Source of the DNA: DATFLS01 sp964413425
GTDB lineage: Bacteria; Fidelibacterota; JAANXI01
DNA length: 64,000 nt
Assembly: GCA_964413425.1 (NCBI GenBank)
Contig: CAYPST010000011.1
Span: 1 to 64,000 of the forward strand
Direction of reading: 5' to 3'
Part shown: one piece after another, positions 1-7,150 of the stretch
Position numbering within the stretch: position 1 is the first letter of the stretch
How the letters are laid out: every line of letters begins with the position of its first letter
Translations under genes and position numbers: made by a program
The notes under the pieces: model-generated
Databases searched by the model: none
Told to the model about the DNA's origin: nothing
Seen by the model: the letters and a program-made list of their open reading frames with translations, nothing else

Positions 1-35
1 ATAATTTACAACCACTATTGGAACTCTTTTTTACT

Positions 36-277
36 GAGTTTGTGAATTATTCAGGGTATACAAAATATATGCAAACTTTATTCCGCTATTTGGACAGATA
101 TATTTTGTAGTTTCTTTGTCCCGAAGAATCATGTGGGGTAACATACAAGGGATCTCTCTGCCAAAGGCCTCCAAGGGACTCCCCCAACGGGATCCTCCGA
201 AGGAGTCCCTTGGACCTTCTGGGACTTCGGAGCATCCCTTCGGGGCGAGGCGGTCTCTGCGTTTTCTAAATAGACTC
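36..277 (-). repeat. Family-1 miniature inverted-repeat element, copy A
   Basis: Reverse-orientation, divergent copy of the dispersed element also found at 6862, 27174, 38630 and 54770. The end at 261-277 (GTTTTCTAAATAGACTC) is the complement of the family left end. Inside are the shared blocks GGGATCTCT and CATCCCTTCGGGGCGAGGCG, plus an extra inverted pair (CCAAGGGACTCC / GGAGTCCCTTGG) that is shared with copy F. The far end near position 36 (GAGTTTGTGAATT) is degenerate, so that boundary is uncertain, and no target duplication is visible. It is non-coding, although open frames run across it. Confidence 0.6.
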
Positions 278-403
278 ATTGACATGGACCTTTACACATA
301 CCAAGAACGCTCAAATAAAAACAAGGATTATATCGGTGGTTGAAGCCGCAGGCTATCAATGCCCAACAATATGTTCACCCGACGAGTTATTAGGGGAATA
401 ATC

Positions 404-598
404 ATGAAAGACCCAATAGTAGAAGAAGTGCGGAAAGCCCGGAGGAAGCATACTCAGCGATTCAATTTTGACCTGCATGCGATTTGTGCGGATCTGAAAA
501 AGAAAGAAAAAGAGTATGGAAAAAAGTACGGACATCCAGTCAAATCTTTACCTCCAAAAACTATTCAAAAACAGACAGCTAACACTGCATCAACCTGA
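404..598 (+). CDS. Small uncharacterised protein, antitoxin-like in character
   Basis: A 64-residue protein beginning MKDPIVEEVRKARRKH. ATG 404 is chosen over the upstream in-frame ATG 359 because AGGGGAA lies about six bases before it. The sequence is highly charged, with an N-terminal amphipathic helix, a central FNFDLHAICADLKKKEKEYG segment and a Lys/Pro-rich tail. Small proteins with a KDPIVEEVR start are widespread in environmental bacteria as orphans and are sometimes filed with antitoxins; that is recollection, not proof. No toxin gene is adjacent: the next sequence is a decayed hydrolase remnant. It has no signal peptide or membrane segment, so it is probably cytoplasmic. Function unknown. 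Confidence 0.6.
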   Translation: MKDPIVEEVRKARRKHTQRFNFDLHAICADLKKKEKEYGKKYGHPVKSLPPKTIQKQTANTAST

Positions 599-695
599 CG
601 CGAAAGTGGTCCTTCAATTTCTCAGTTTCGTGCAATCTTCAGAGTTCTGTGCTTTCTCAACGCTCTGAGCTTGTTTACTTTCGCGCAGGTTATGC

Positions 696-946
696 CTGCC
701 GTTCAGCGAACGCCGGGACAATGCAGCCTATTGTCCGGCCGAACCGGGCACACAGTACGCGGTCTATTTTTAGGACGGCGGCGCGGTAAAGATGGATGTC
801 TGTGCCGAGGAGGGATGGCTCCAAATCCGCTGGCTGAACATCAACAACAGCGCCTGGTTAGAACCGCCACCCACTACCGGCGGGGAACACTGGAACTGAA
901 GGTGCCAGGCGAGGGCCACTGGGTTGCGTTAATTCTGGCACCATAA
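696..946 (+). pseudogene. C-terminal remnant of a third glycoside-hydrolase-like paralogue
   Basis: Read across frames, this stretch matches the C-terminal domain of the two intact genes downstream. One frame gives LPFSERRDNAAYC, QYAVYF, an in-frame TAG, then LQIRWLNINNSAWLEPP. A frameshift near 880 moves to a second frame ending GTLELKVPGEGHWVALILAP. The equivalent segment of the neighbour at 972 reads EENEAYCLA, YAIYF, EVRWLQIRTSRW and DQWAALIRP. The catalytic-domain part is missing and no start codon is present, so this is a dead gene end. It suggests a tandem array of at least three copies that has been eroding from its left side. Confidence 0.7.
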
Positions 947-971
947 CAATCATGACAAGGGAGATGAAAAA

Positions 972-2420
972 ATGTTTGCAGAAATCAATCGACTGCACAG
1001 GATATTAATTGCCGTTGTTGCGATGGCGCTGTCGTGGGGAAGCTGTACCACGTGGACGAACGATACTGAGCGCATCCGCCCGTACTCTGAGAATCCGTTT
1101 TACTGGCAGTACAAGGGCTCACCCGTGCTGCTGCTGGGCGGTTCGCGCGAAGACAACCTTTTCAACCACCCCGAAGGATTGGCCGAGCACCTGGATACAC
1201 TGGTGGCCTGCGGCGGCAACTATATCCGCAACACCATGAGCAGCCGCAACCCCGGCAATGTATGGGCTTTTAAACGGCTTGAAAACGGTCTGTATGACCT
1301 GACCCAGTGGAACCCCGAGTATTGGCAGCGCTTTGAGAATTTGCTGAAACTGTGCCAGGAGCGCAGCATTATCGTACAGATTGAGGTCTGGGATCCCTGG
1401 GATTACTTTAAAACTGAAGCACCACGGGGTTTTGGACCCGACAATGTCGGCTGGGAAAGCTGCCCGTTTAACCCGACGCTGAACATCAACTATACGGCGG
1501 AAGAGAGCGGTCTGGCTGAGGAGATCGATTACTATTCCAGCGCCAAGCCTTCCACCCATGTTTTCTTTCATACGCCGCCGACTTTAAAAGACATCCCGCT
1601 GGTGCGTCAATATCAAGAGGCGTTCGTCGACAAGTTGTTGTCCATTTCATTGAAATATCCCAATGTGTTATACTGTATGAACAACGAGATCGGCGAGCCG
1701 CCAGAGTGGGGCCGGTACTGGGCGACCTTCATCCGGGCCCGGGCCGAGAAGACCGGCAAAACCGTGTTTCTTACCGACATGCGCCGCAACTCCAATTTCG
1801 AGTCCGACGAGCAGGTCAAGCTTCTTCATGACCGAGCGCACTATGATTACTTTGAAATCTCGCAGAACAATGCGAACACCGGCCAGCGGCATTACGACCA
1901 CATCCTGCACATCCGCTCGCAGGTGGCGGCCAATCCCATCCCGATCAACAATGTCAAAATCTATGGCGGCACTATAACCTGGTCGACCAGCGCCGAGGAG
2001 GGAACCCGAAGGTTTTGGCGAAACATCTTTGGCGGCTGCGCTTCCTCACGGTTTCACCGTCCGGGACCGTCGCACCACTTTTTTGCCATTGGGCTGAGTG
2101 ACCTGGCGCAAACGCACATCCGCAGTATGCGTACGCTCACCGACGCGATGAATGTTTTCGCCTGCGAGCCACACAACGATCTGCTCAAAGACCGCGAGGA
2201 GAACGAAGCCTATTGCCTGGCCATTGAAGGACAGGAATATGCCATTTATTTTACAGGTGAAGGTGAAGTAACACTGAACGTTCAGCCCGGAAAATATGAG
2301 GTAAGGTGGCTGCAAATCCGGACCTCCCGGTGGAGCGAAACACAAAATGCGGAACTGCCTGGTGTGTTAAAAACACCGTCCGATGACCAGTGGGCCGCAC
2401 TAATCCGACCTGTTAAATAA
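972..2420 (+). CDS. Secreted glycoside-hydrolase-like protein (DUF4038-type barrel plus C-terminal beta domain)
   Basis: This 482-residue protein has a hydrophobic N-terminal segment ending SWGSC, a plausible though non-canonical lipoprotein signal that would place it on the outer membrane or cell surface. Residues ~35-380 look like a clan-A (beta/alpha)8 barrel: YKGSPVLLLGGSREDN, GGNYIRNTM, IVQIEVWDPWDY and YPNVLYCMNNEIGEPPEW, where Asn-Glu is the likely acid/base. Residues ~390-480 form a small beta domain of the type named putative collagen-binding domain (AYCLA...YAIYF...VRW...WAALIRP). ATG 972 has AAGGGAG eight bases upstream. It lies 30 bp before a paralogue and after a decayed third copy. 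Polysaccharide substrate is unknown. No obvious second catalytic Glu follows the strand ending INNVKIYG, so activity is not assured. Confidence 0.7.
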   Translation: MFAEINRLHRILIAVVAMALSWGSCTTWTNDTERIRPYSENPFYWQYKGSPVLLLGGSREDNLFNHPEGLAEHLDTLVACGGNYIRNTMSSRNPGNVWAFKRLENGLYDLTQWNPEYWQRFENLLKLCQERSIIVQIEVWDPWDYFKTEAPRGFGPDNVGWESCPFNPTLNINYTAEESGLAEEIDYYSSAKPSTHVFFHTPPTLKDIPLVRQYQEAFVDKLLSISLKYPNVLYCMNNEIGEPPEWGRYWATFIRARAEKTGKTVFLTDMRRNSNFESDEQVKLLHDRAHYDYFEISQNNANTGQRHYDHILHIRSQVAANPIPINNVKIYGGTITWSTSAEEGTRRFWRNIFGGCASSRFHRPGPSHHFFAIGLSDLAQTHIRSMRTLTDAMNVFACEPHNDLLKDREENEAYCLAIEGQEYAIYFTGEGEVTLNVQPGKYEVRWLQIRTSRWSETQNAELPGVLKTPSDDQWAALIRPVK

Positions 2421-2450
2421 GCGATTCTCACGAGGAAAGGGAAATAAAAT

Positions 2451-3977
2451 ATGAAAAAGAGATTCAGCATAGTTTTTACTCTTGCCGCGTTGATTGGTTT
2501 TGCTCCATCTGTTCAAAAGGCAGCAGCACAAAACAACACACATGCAGAGTCAAACAGCATGCCTTTGGGCATCACAAATGCCGGTGGCAGCGTGAATGAC
2601 GGCTCCATCCAACCCTACCAAAAAAATCCCTGGTATTGGGAATACAAGGGTGAGCCCGTTATGCTGATCGGTGCCAGTGATGATGACAACCTCTGGCAAT
2701 GGACGCGTGATGCATTGATCGAGCAACTTGATTTGATCGAGTCGGTTGGTGGAAATTACGTTCGCAATACCATGAGCGACAGAGATGAAGGGAATACATT
2801 CGCGCCCAAACAACTTGAAGATGGCCGTTACGATCTGGAACAGTGGAATGAAACCTACTGGGATAAATTACAGTTCTTCCTGGATGAAACCGAAAAACGG
2901 GGCATTATTGTCCATCTTACGCTTTGGGACTGGTTTGATCTTTCGGGAGATAATGTTTACGGCCGTTTTGCCCTACATCCCCTTAATCCGGAAAACAATA
3001 TCAACTGGGAGCCGGGCACCATTGAAAATGCATGGGACTATTATGGCGGTTCTCTTTCAAAAGGGAATAAGGCAGCTCTTGACTACCAGCATCGTTACAT
3101 TGACCGGCTTATTTCCCTCTCGGCTCAGTACGGCCACATCATCTACAATATTGGAAACGAAAGCGGCCTCGGTATCGAATGGGATAACTACTGGGCTGTT
3201 TCTATTAAAGACGCGGCAAAAAAGCACGGAAGCAATATTCATGTTACCACCATGCTGTTTGCTCCCGGAAATTCGGTACGCCGGGTAATGACTTATCGCG
3301 ATATCTTCAGCTTTGCAGAGGTCTCCCAGAACAATCAGGATGCGTTGGGACCGGTTGGAAAGAAACACTGGGAAAATCTTCTTTTCTGGCGGAAAATGAT
3401 CGCCATGAGCGACGAGGGTCCCATGCCCGTTAACAATGTAAAGGTCTATGGCCAGGGGGTTGGGTTGAATACTGCCGCGGGTACAGAAAAGGAAGCCGTT
3501 GAACGTTTCTGGAGAAATGTGTTCGGCGGGGCGGCATCCACGCGTTTTCACCGGCCGGCTGTGAGAGCCGGAGGAGCCTGGGGCTGGGGAATCGGGATTT
3601 CCGAAAGAGCGCAGCAGACGCTCCGTGCTGTCAACATGTTCCTCGATGAGTTTGATATATTCAATGCTGAACCTTATGACGCTTATGAAACAGTTGGCAA
3701 CTCGGTTGATTCCTACTGCATGGCAGATATGGGTAAAGCTTACGCCGTCTATTTTCCGGGCGGCAGGGCAACCGTTCATTTAGACCCCTGGGTGTATATG
3801 GAAAAGGTATCGGTAAAGTGGCTGGATGTTATCTCATTAACCTGGAGTGACGAAGAGATTACAGAACCCAAATGGGATAATTATGACGGTACCGACTGGT
3901 GGGGACCTCAGCGCATTATTACCCTGGCTCCAAAGGATCATCGTTCTTATGTGGCTATTGTGAAGGTTCTTGATTAA
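2451..3977 (+). CDS. Secreted glycoside-hydrolase-like protein, tandem paralogue
   Basis: This 508-residue protein has a clear Sec signal peptide (MKKRF, a hydrophobic core, then VQKAAAQ), so it is exported and, unlike the preceding gene, is not obviously lipidated. Domain order is the same: a barrel with YKGEPVMLIGASDDDN, GGNYVRNTMSDRDEGN, IVHLTLWDWFD and IIYNIGNESGLGIEW (Asn-Glu as candidate acid/base), then RFWRNVFGGAASTRFHRP, then a C-terminal beta domain from about residue 415 (SYCMADMGKAYAVYF...VSVKWLDVISLTW). The C-terminal domain is longer than in its neighbour and carries an inserted Trp-rich loop (DGTDWWGPQ). It starts 30 bp after gene 972 behind GAGGAAAGGGAA, so the two are probably co-transcribed. 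Glycan degradation at the cell surface is inferred from the family. Confidence 0.7.
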   Translation: MKKRFSIVFTLAALIGFAPSVQKAAAQNNTHAESNSMPLGITNAGGSVNDGSIQPYQKNPWYWEYKGEPVMLIGASDDDNLWQWTRDALIEQLDLIESVGGNYVRNTMSDRDEGNTFAPKQLEDGRYDLEQWNETYWDKLQFFLDETEKRGIIVHLTLWDWFDLSGDNVYGRFALHPLNPENNINWEPGTIENAWDYYGGSLSKGNKAALDYQHRYIDRLISLSAQYGHIIYNIGNESGLGIEWDNYWAVSIKDAAKKHGSNIHVTTMLFAPGNSVRRVMTYRDIFSFAEVSQNNQDALGPVGKKHWENLLFWRKMIAMSDEGPMPVNNVKVYGQGVGLNTAAGTEKEAVERFWRNVFGGAASTRFHRPAVRAGGAWGWGIGISERAQQTLRAVNMFLDEFDIFNAEPYDAYETVGNSVDSYCMADMGKAYAVYFPGGRATVHLDPWVYMEKVSVKWLDVISLTWSDEEITEPKWDNYDGTDWWGPQRIITLAPKDHRSYVAIVKVLD

Positions 3978-4055
3978 ATGGATTGACATGAAGAAATGAA
4001 TCAACAAAGAAACAGTAGAAAAATGAAAGTAATCAAGTTGTTTATTTTATTATCA

Positions 4056-4220
4056 ATATGACTATTAAGCTTGCTCAGTTTTCGGGGAGCACATGGGACA
4101 TCGGATGGGCGTTGACAGAATCACCCCTCTGGCTCACCCTTCGTAAGGAGGAGAACGAGAAAATGGGAGTCAGCAGCATCAGCAGATGGTCTGTCTCCTG
4201 AGTAAAGTTAATAGTCATAT
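4056..4220. repeat. Family-2 miniature inverted-repeat element
   Basis: Imperfect terminal inverted repeats bound this 165-bp element. ATATGACTATTAAGCTTGCTCAG at 4056-4078 mirrors CTGAGTAAAGTTAATAGTCATAT at 4198-4220, with about 19 of 23 positions pairing. A related element lies at 27188-27340, and one related end is at 55045. It has no coding capacity and abuts a family-1 fragment on its right. No convincing target duplication is visible at this copy. Confidence 0.65.
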
Positions 4221-4349
4221 TAAATTTTCTTTGCGTTCTCTGTCCCGAAGGAATCCCGTTGGGGCGGCCTTTGAGCCAGAGGCTCTCCTTCGGAGCGAGC
4301 TCTGTCCCGTCGTCACGGGATCTCCTCGAGGCGTTTTCCAAACAGACTC
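4221..4349 (-). repeat. Family-1 element, truncated copy B
   Basis: Reverse-orientation family-1 sequence ending GTTTTCCAAACAGACTC at 4349, with the conserved block TCCCGTCGTCACGGGATCTC (the complement of the hairpin found in copies C-F) just inside. The opposite terminal repeat is missing: the left side runs directly into the family-2 element. An open frame of about 136 codons crosses both elements but encodes only the repeat. Confidence 0.65.
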
Positions 4350-4566
4350 AATAAAACTTATACGTACTCAAACTCTTTGTTTATTCTACATGACGGGTTC
4401 CGGAAGAAGAAATAATAATAAATTGCATGCCAGATTCATCTCAGCAACCACAACAAATCTCTTCCTCCAAGAAATTCCTCCAGGGTATTCATACAGTAAT
4501 TACTTTCAACAACATCGCCCATTTTTGCAGATCGAAGGGAAATTCATATGCATCTGCTTCATCAAT

Positions 4567-4716
4567 TTAGGAGTCGTCTTCATCCGTTACAGATGAGGAA
4601 TCCGCCGGCATGATCCATTCGTAATCGGTGTAATACTCTGATTTTTTGATCTCTCTGAGAATCTGCGCAAAGAGGGTCTGACTCTCCTGATTGAAGTAAC
4701 GTGTCGGCGGCTTTCC
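4567..4716 (-). pseudogene. C-terminal fragment of an unidentified protein
   Basis: On the minus strand one frame reads GKPPTRYFNQESQTLFAQIL, then IKKSEYYTDYEWIMPA, and ends SSVTDEDDS followed by TAA at 4569-4567. The balanced composition and acidic tail look like a real protein C-terminus, but no start or upstream domain exists. Coding character stops near 4716, where an oppositely oriented fragment begins. The parent family is not recognised. It is interpreted as one side of a deletion or rearrangement junction. Confidence 0.4.
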
Positions 4717-4979
4717 TGCAGGGATTGATTAAGCTGGCTGCTGCCGGCGTCAAGGTCAGGCAGGAAACCGATCCCGGGGTGACGACCCATGCGGGCCGCG
4801 CGGTGGATCTTTTCGATCAGGTTCAAAAGGAGACAGGTACGAAGCAATTTGCCGGTATGGATCTGGAAGGATTAATCGCATTTGCGAAGTCCATCGCCGC
4901 CGGTTCCCCAGAATGGGAGTGGGGAGTGCAGGAAAAAGTTATTCCGGTCTTTGATGCTCCATTACCCATGAAGGAATGA
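4717..4979 (+). pseudogene. C-terminal fragment of an unidentified protein
   Basis: The plus-strand frame from about 4717 reads GLIKLAAAGVKVRQETDPGV, then HAGRAVDLFDQVQKETG, and ends VIPVFDAPLPMKE before TGA. It looks like genuine alpha-helical coding sequence but has no ribosome-binding site. The only available start (GTG 4701) lies inside the oppositely oriented fragment on its left. The family is not recognised. It is most simply a gene end stranded by rearrangement, and an expressed 92-residue protein is less likely. Confidence 0.4.
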
Positions 4980-5038
4980 AAGGTGGGAGGGTTTGCTGTT
5001 CATGCCACCGTGGGGGTGGTTCACATGAACACCCGGCT

Positions 5039-5179
5039 TCAAGCGGCAGAATCAGGCCCAGCACTCTCTGCAAACCCTGCCAGCCCCGAAAGTACCGACC
5101 CAACCATAAACAGGATGACCAGAATAATGGTTAGAAATACGACCTTCAGAGCTATGGAGGCTGATTGTTTGAGGTTCAT
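5039..5179 (-). pseudogene. N-terminal stub of a membrane protein
   Basis: The minus-strand frame starts at ATG 5179 behind GAGGGGG and encodes 46 residues: MNLKQSASIALKV, then a strongly hydrophobic segment (VVFLTIILVILFMVGSVLSG) and a stop. The good ribosome-binding site and single membrane helix look like the beginning of a larger integral membrane protein whose remainder is gone. A functional 46-residue single-span membrane peptide cannot be excluded. It lies among other gene fragments, which favours decay. Confidence 0.4.
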
Positions 5180-5413
5180 TTCCCCCTCGGATGTGATTAT
5201 GACTTAAATTCGGAGCCTGATTTCGGCACCAGCCATTCAAATAAATGTAGTCTTCCCGCAGAAGAGAATTCAACAGATTTTAATAGCACGCCTCCCGAAC
5301 CGGGGCAGTCCGGGTAGACTTCATGCCAGAATGGACTTCAACAGAATAATCTAAATTCGTCTCGTATTCGGGCTAAGTTCACGTTATTTCGGAACAGGCT
5401 GTCCTTCCCTGCA

Positions 5414-5732
5414 CTAGTATCCGCTCGCCACACCGTCCTTTCGGGATTCGGAGGCCCCGAAATAGACCTGGTATGCCCGGTCCCACGTAATGGCCTGGTA
5501 GCCGCCGAACCCGCCGCTGGCCGGGTAGTCCACCTGATGTCCCAGCCGCTTCAGATGCATAACCGCTTCCTTGGAAAACCCCGGCTCCAGATGAACGAGA
5601 CCCCCATCAGTCATTTTTTCCCCGGTGGGTGGCGAACGATCCCACAGTTCCCGGCCGCTGGACTCCCAGGAGATACAGGGGGAGGAGCAGTAAAGTGACA
5701 CCCGGAAAAAGAGCGTACCGTGTAATACTCAT
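5414..5732 (-). pseudogene. ggt: Gamma-glutamyltransferase pseudogene with large internal deletion
   Basis: The C-terminal part (5414 to about 5625) reads GGLVHLEPGFSKEAVMHLKRL, then GFGGYQAI and VYFGASESRKDG before TAG. This is the classic end of gamma-glutamyltransferase, which transfers glutamyl groups from glutathione in the periplasm. In another frame, ATG 5732 behind AAAGGA begins MSITRYALFPGVTLLLLPLYLL, a signal peptide that runs into a stop (GKND*). Intact family members are roughly 550 residues. Here the whole autocatalytic region, including the nucleophilic Thr, is absent and the two ends are joined out of frame. It cannot make an active enzyme. Confidence 0.75.
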
Positions 5733-6016
5733 ATCCAATCCTTTCGGCTTTATAAGTTTTCGGTCTCAGGCAAGCATGCAACATCCGATACTTGGTTCCA
5801 GATACCGCGGTGTTTTTTCTCAGAAACCAAAGAGAACGTAGAATGATCATAAATCGAGACTGGTAGTGCGGGCCGTGAAATAAAACTCCGGGAAAGAAGG
5901 ATTCCTGGACATTTCCCGACTGATGACGAAGTACGTGTCCCTGAACCATCGATCTCACTTTCAGGAGTGTTCCGGACAATTCCGGCGCAATGCTCATCAA
6001 ACGGATTCCACGACCA

Positions 6017-6841
6017 TCAGATGCTTTCCATGGGAATTTCGTCAGCTTCCTGCGCTGTCAACAGATGTCCGTCTGAACCCTGGGTATGAAATATCAGACT
6101 GCAGCATGTAAGCCCTCCCTCTGCCTTGGCCAGCTGGGACATTTCAATTGCGTTCACGCGGATTCCGAATTTCTCCAGGCGTTCGCGGGTTCGTGGATAT
6201 TCTGCCGGAAACATCACGGTATCCCCAATCCACAATGCGTTAGCAGCAAAGGGTTCCTCCGGGTGCACTTCAATGAAATTCATTCCCGGGAACGCCTTTT
6301 TATCCACCCAGTTCGGATTGATAAGTAATGTCTCCACATCCACCCGCGAGACAGCAGATTTCAAATGCAGGCATTTGGTTATGTCCACAGGATGCACACT
6401 GTAATGGTACGTGCCCACAAGGGATTGCAGCTGCCGGAGTCCTTCGGTATTACTCCGGTCGGACCGGCCGGCATATAACCTGCTGCCGATGCGCAGGAGG
6501 TCTCCGCCTTCCAGGGTTCCCGGTGTGTGTATGTTGAATACGCTCCGGTAGGCAACCAGTCGTTGGGCTACAGAAAACGTCTCCTGTCTGCGAGTTCCTG
6601 CCGGACGGGCGATAACTGCCAGTTCATTAAGCACGATAGCCGTATCCTCCACAAACACCGCATCAGGCAGGTCCGGCTCGGCGGGCAGCCGCTGCACCTG
6701 GCATCCCAGCACTTCGAGCGCTTCTTCATAGCGCTGGTGCTGCAGCCTGGCCAGCTGCACATCTATGTTTTCTCTGGGCAGATGGGTGAGTTCACAGCGA
6801 TTAATACTGGGACTCACTCCCCGGGTGATGGCAATTTGCAT
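6017..6841 (-). CDS. Dimethylargininase (DDAH-like amidinotransferase-fold hydrolase)
   Basis: This 274-residue cytosolic enzyme would convert N-methylated arginines to citrulline and methylamines. Family landmarks are present: LPDAVFVEDTA (substrate-binding acidic residues, ~res 57-67), TLEGGDLLRIG, the catalytic His in KCLHLKSAVS (~res 156-165) and the catalytic Cys in GGLTCCSLIF (~res 242-251). The last 23 residues (HTQGSDGHLL... ) extend past the point where many family members stop. A family-1 repeat ends only 20 bp upstream of the start codon, so the native promoter and leader have probably been replaced. Close relatives act on arginine itself (arginine deiminase), but the length and EDTA/CLHL context favour DDAH. 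Confidence 0.85.
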   Translation of the reverse strand: MQIAITRGVSPSINRCELTHLPRENIDVQLARLQHQRYEEALEVLGCQVQRLPAEPDLPDAVFVEDTAIVLNELAVIARPAGTRRQETFSVAQRLVAYRSVFNIHTPGTLEGGDLLRIGSRLYAGRSDRSNTEGLRQLQSLVGTYHYSVHPVDITKCLHLKSAVSRVDVETLLINPNWVDKKAFPGMNFIEVHPEEPFAANALWIGDTVMFPAEYPRTRERLEKFGIRVNAIEMSQLAKAEGGLTCCSLIFHTQGSDGHLLTAQEADEIPMESI

Positions 6842-6861
6842 AGATTTTCTCTACCAACACT

Positions 6862-7029
6862 GAGTCTATTTAGAAAACGCCTCGAAGAGATCCCGTGACG
6901 ACGGGACAAAAAAACTAGAGCAGATCACTGCCCAACCCTCGCAATAAATTGTGACTATGTGTTCTCTACATAATAAAAATAGGGCAGGTTCAGCATCTTG
7001 TATCAGAACCATATTTTCTGAACACGCTC
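6862..7029 (+). repeat. Family-1 miniature inverted-repeat element, copy C, with 9-bp target duplication
   Basis: A complete 168-bp copy with left end GAGTCTATTTAGAAAAC (6862-6878) and right end TTTTCTGAACACGCTC ending at 7029. It is flanked on both sides by ACCAACACT (6853-6861 and 7030-7038), a perfect 9-bp target-site duplication, which is direct evidence of insertion by transposition. Inside is the hairpin CCCGTGACGACGGG. It is closely similar to copy E over its right 110 bp. It lacks the CCGAAGGGATGCCTTCGG hairpin of D and E, consistent with an internal deletion. Confidence 0.85.
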
Positions 7030-7150
7030 ACCAACACTGGTCAGTCCGCTCCCCACATCAGAGGAAGGGATAATCACCTCAATCCGGTATCATCCAGCAG
7101 TCGTTTTTGCTTCAAGGATTCAGTAATCCACCTCTCCTGATGTTCTTCTC

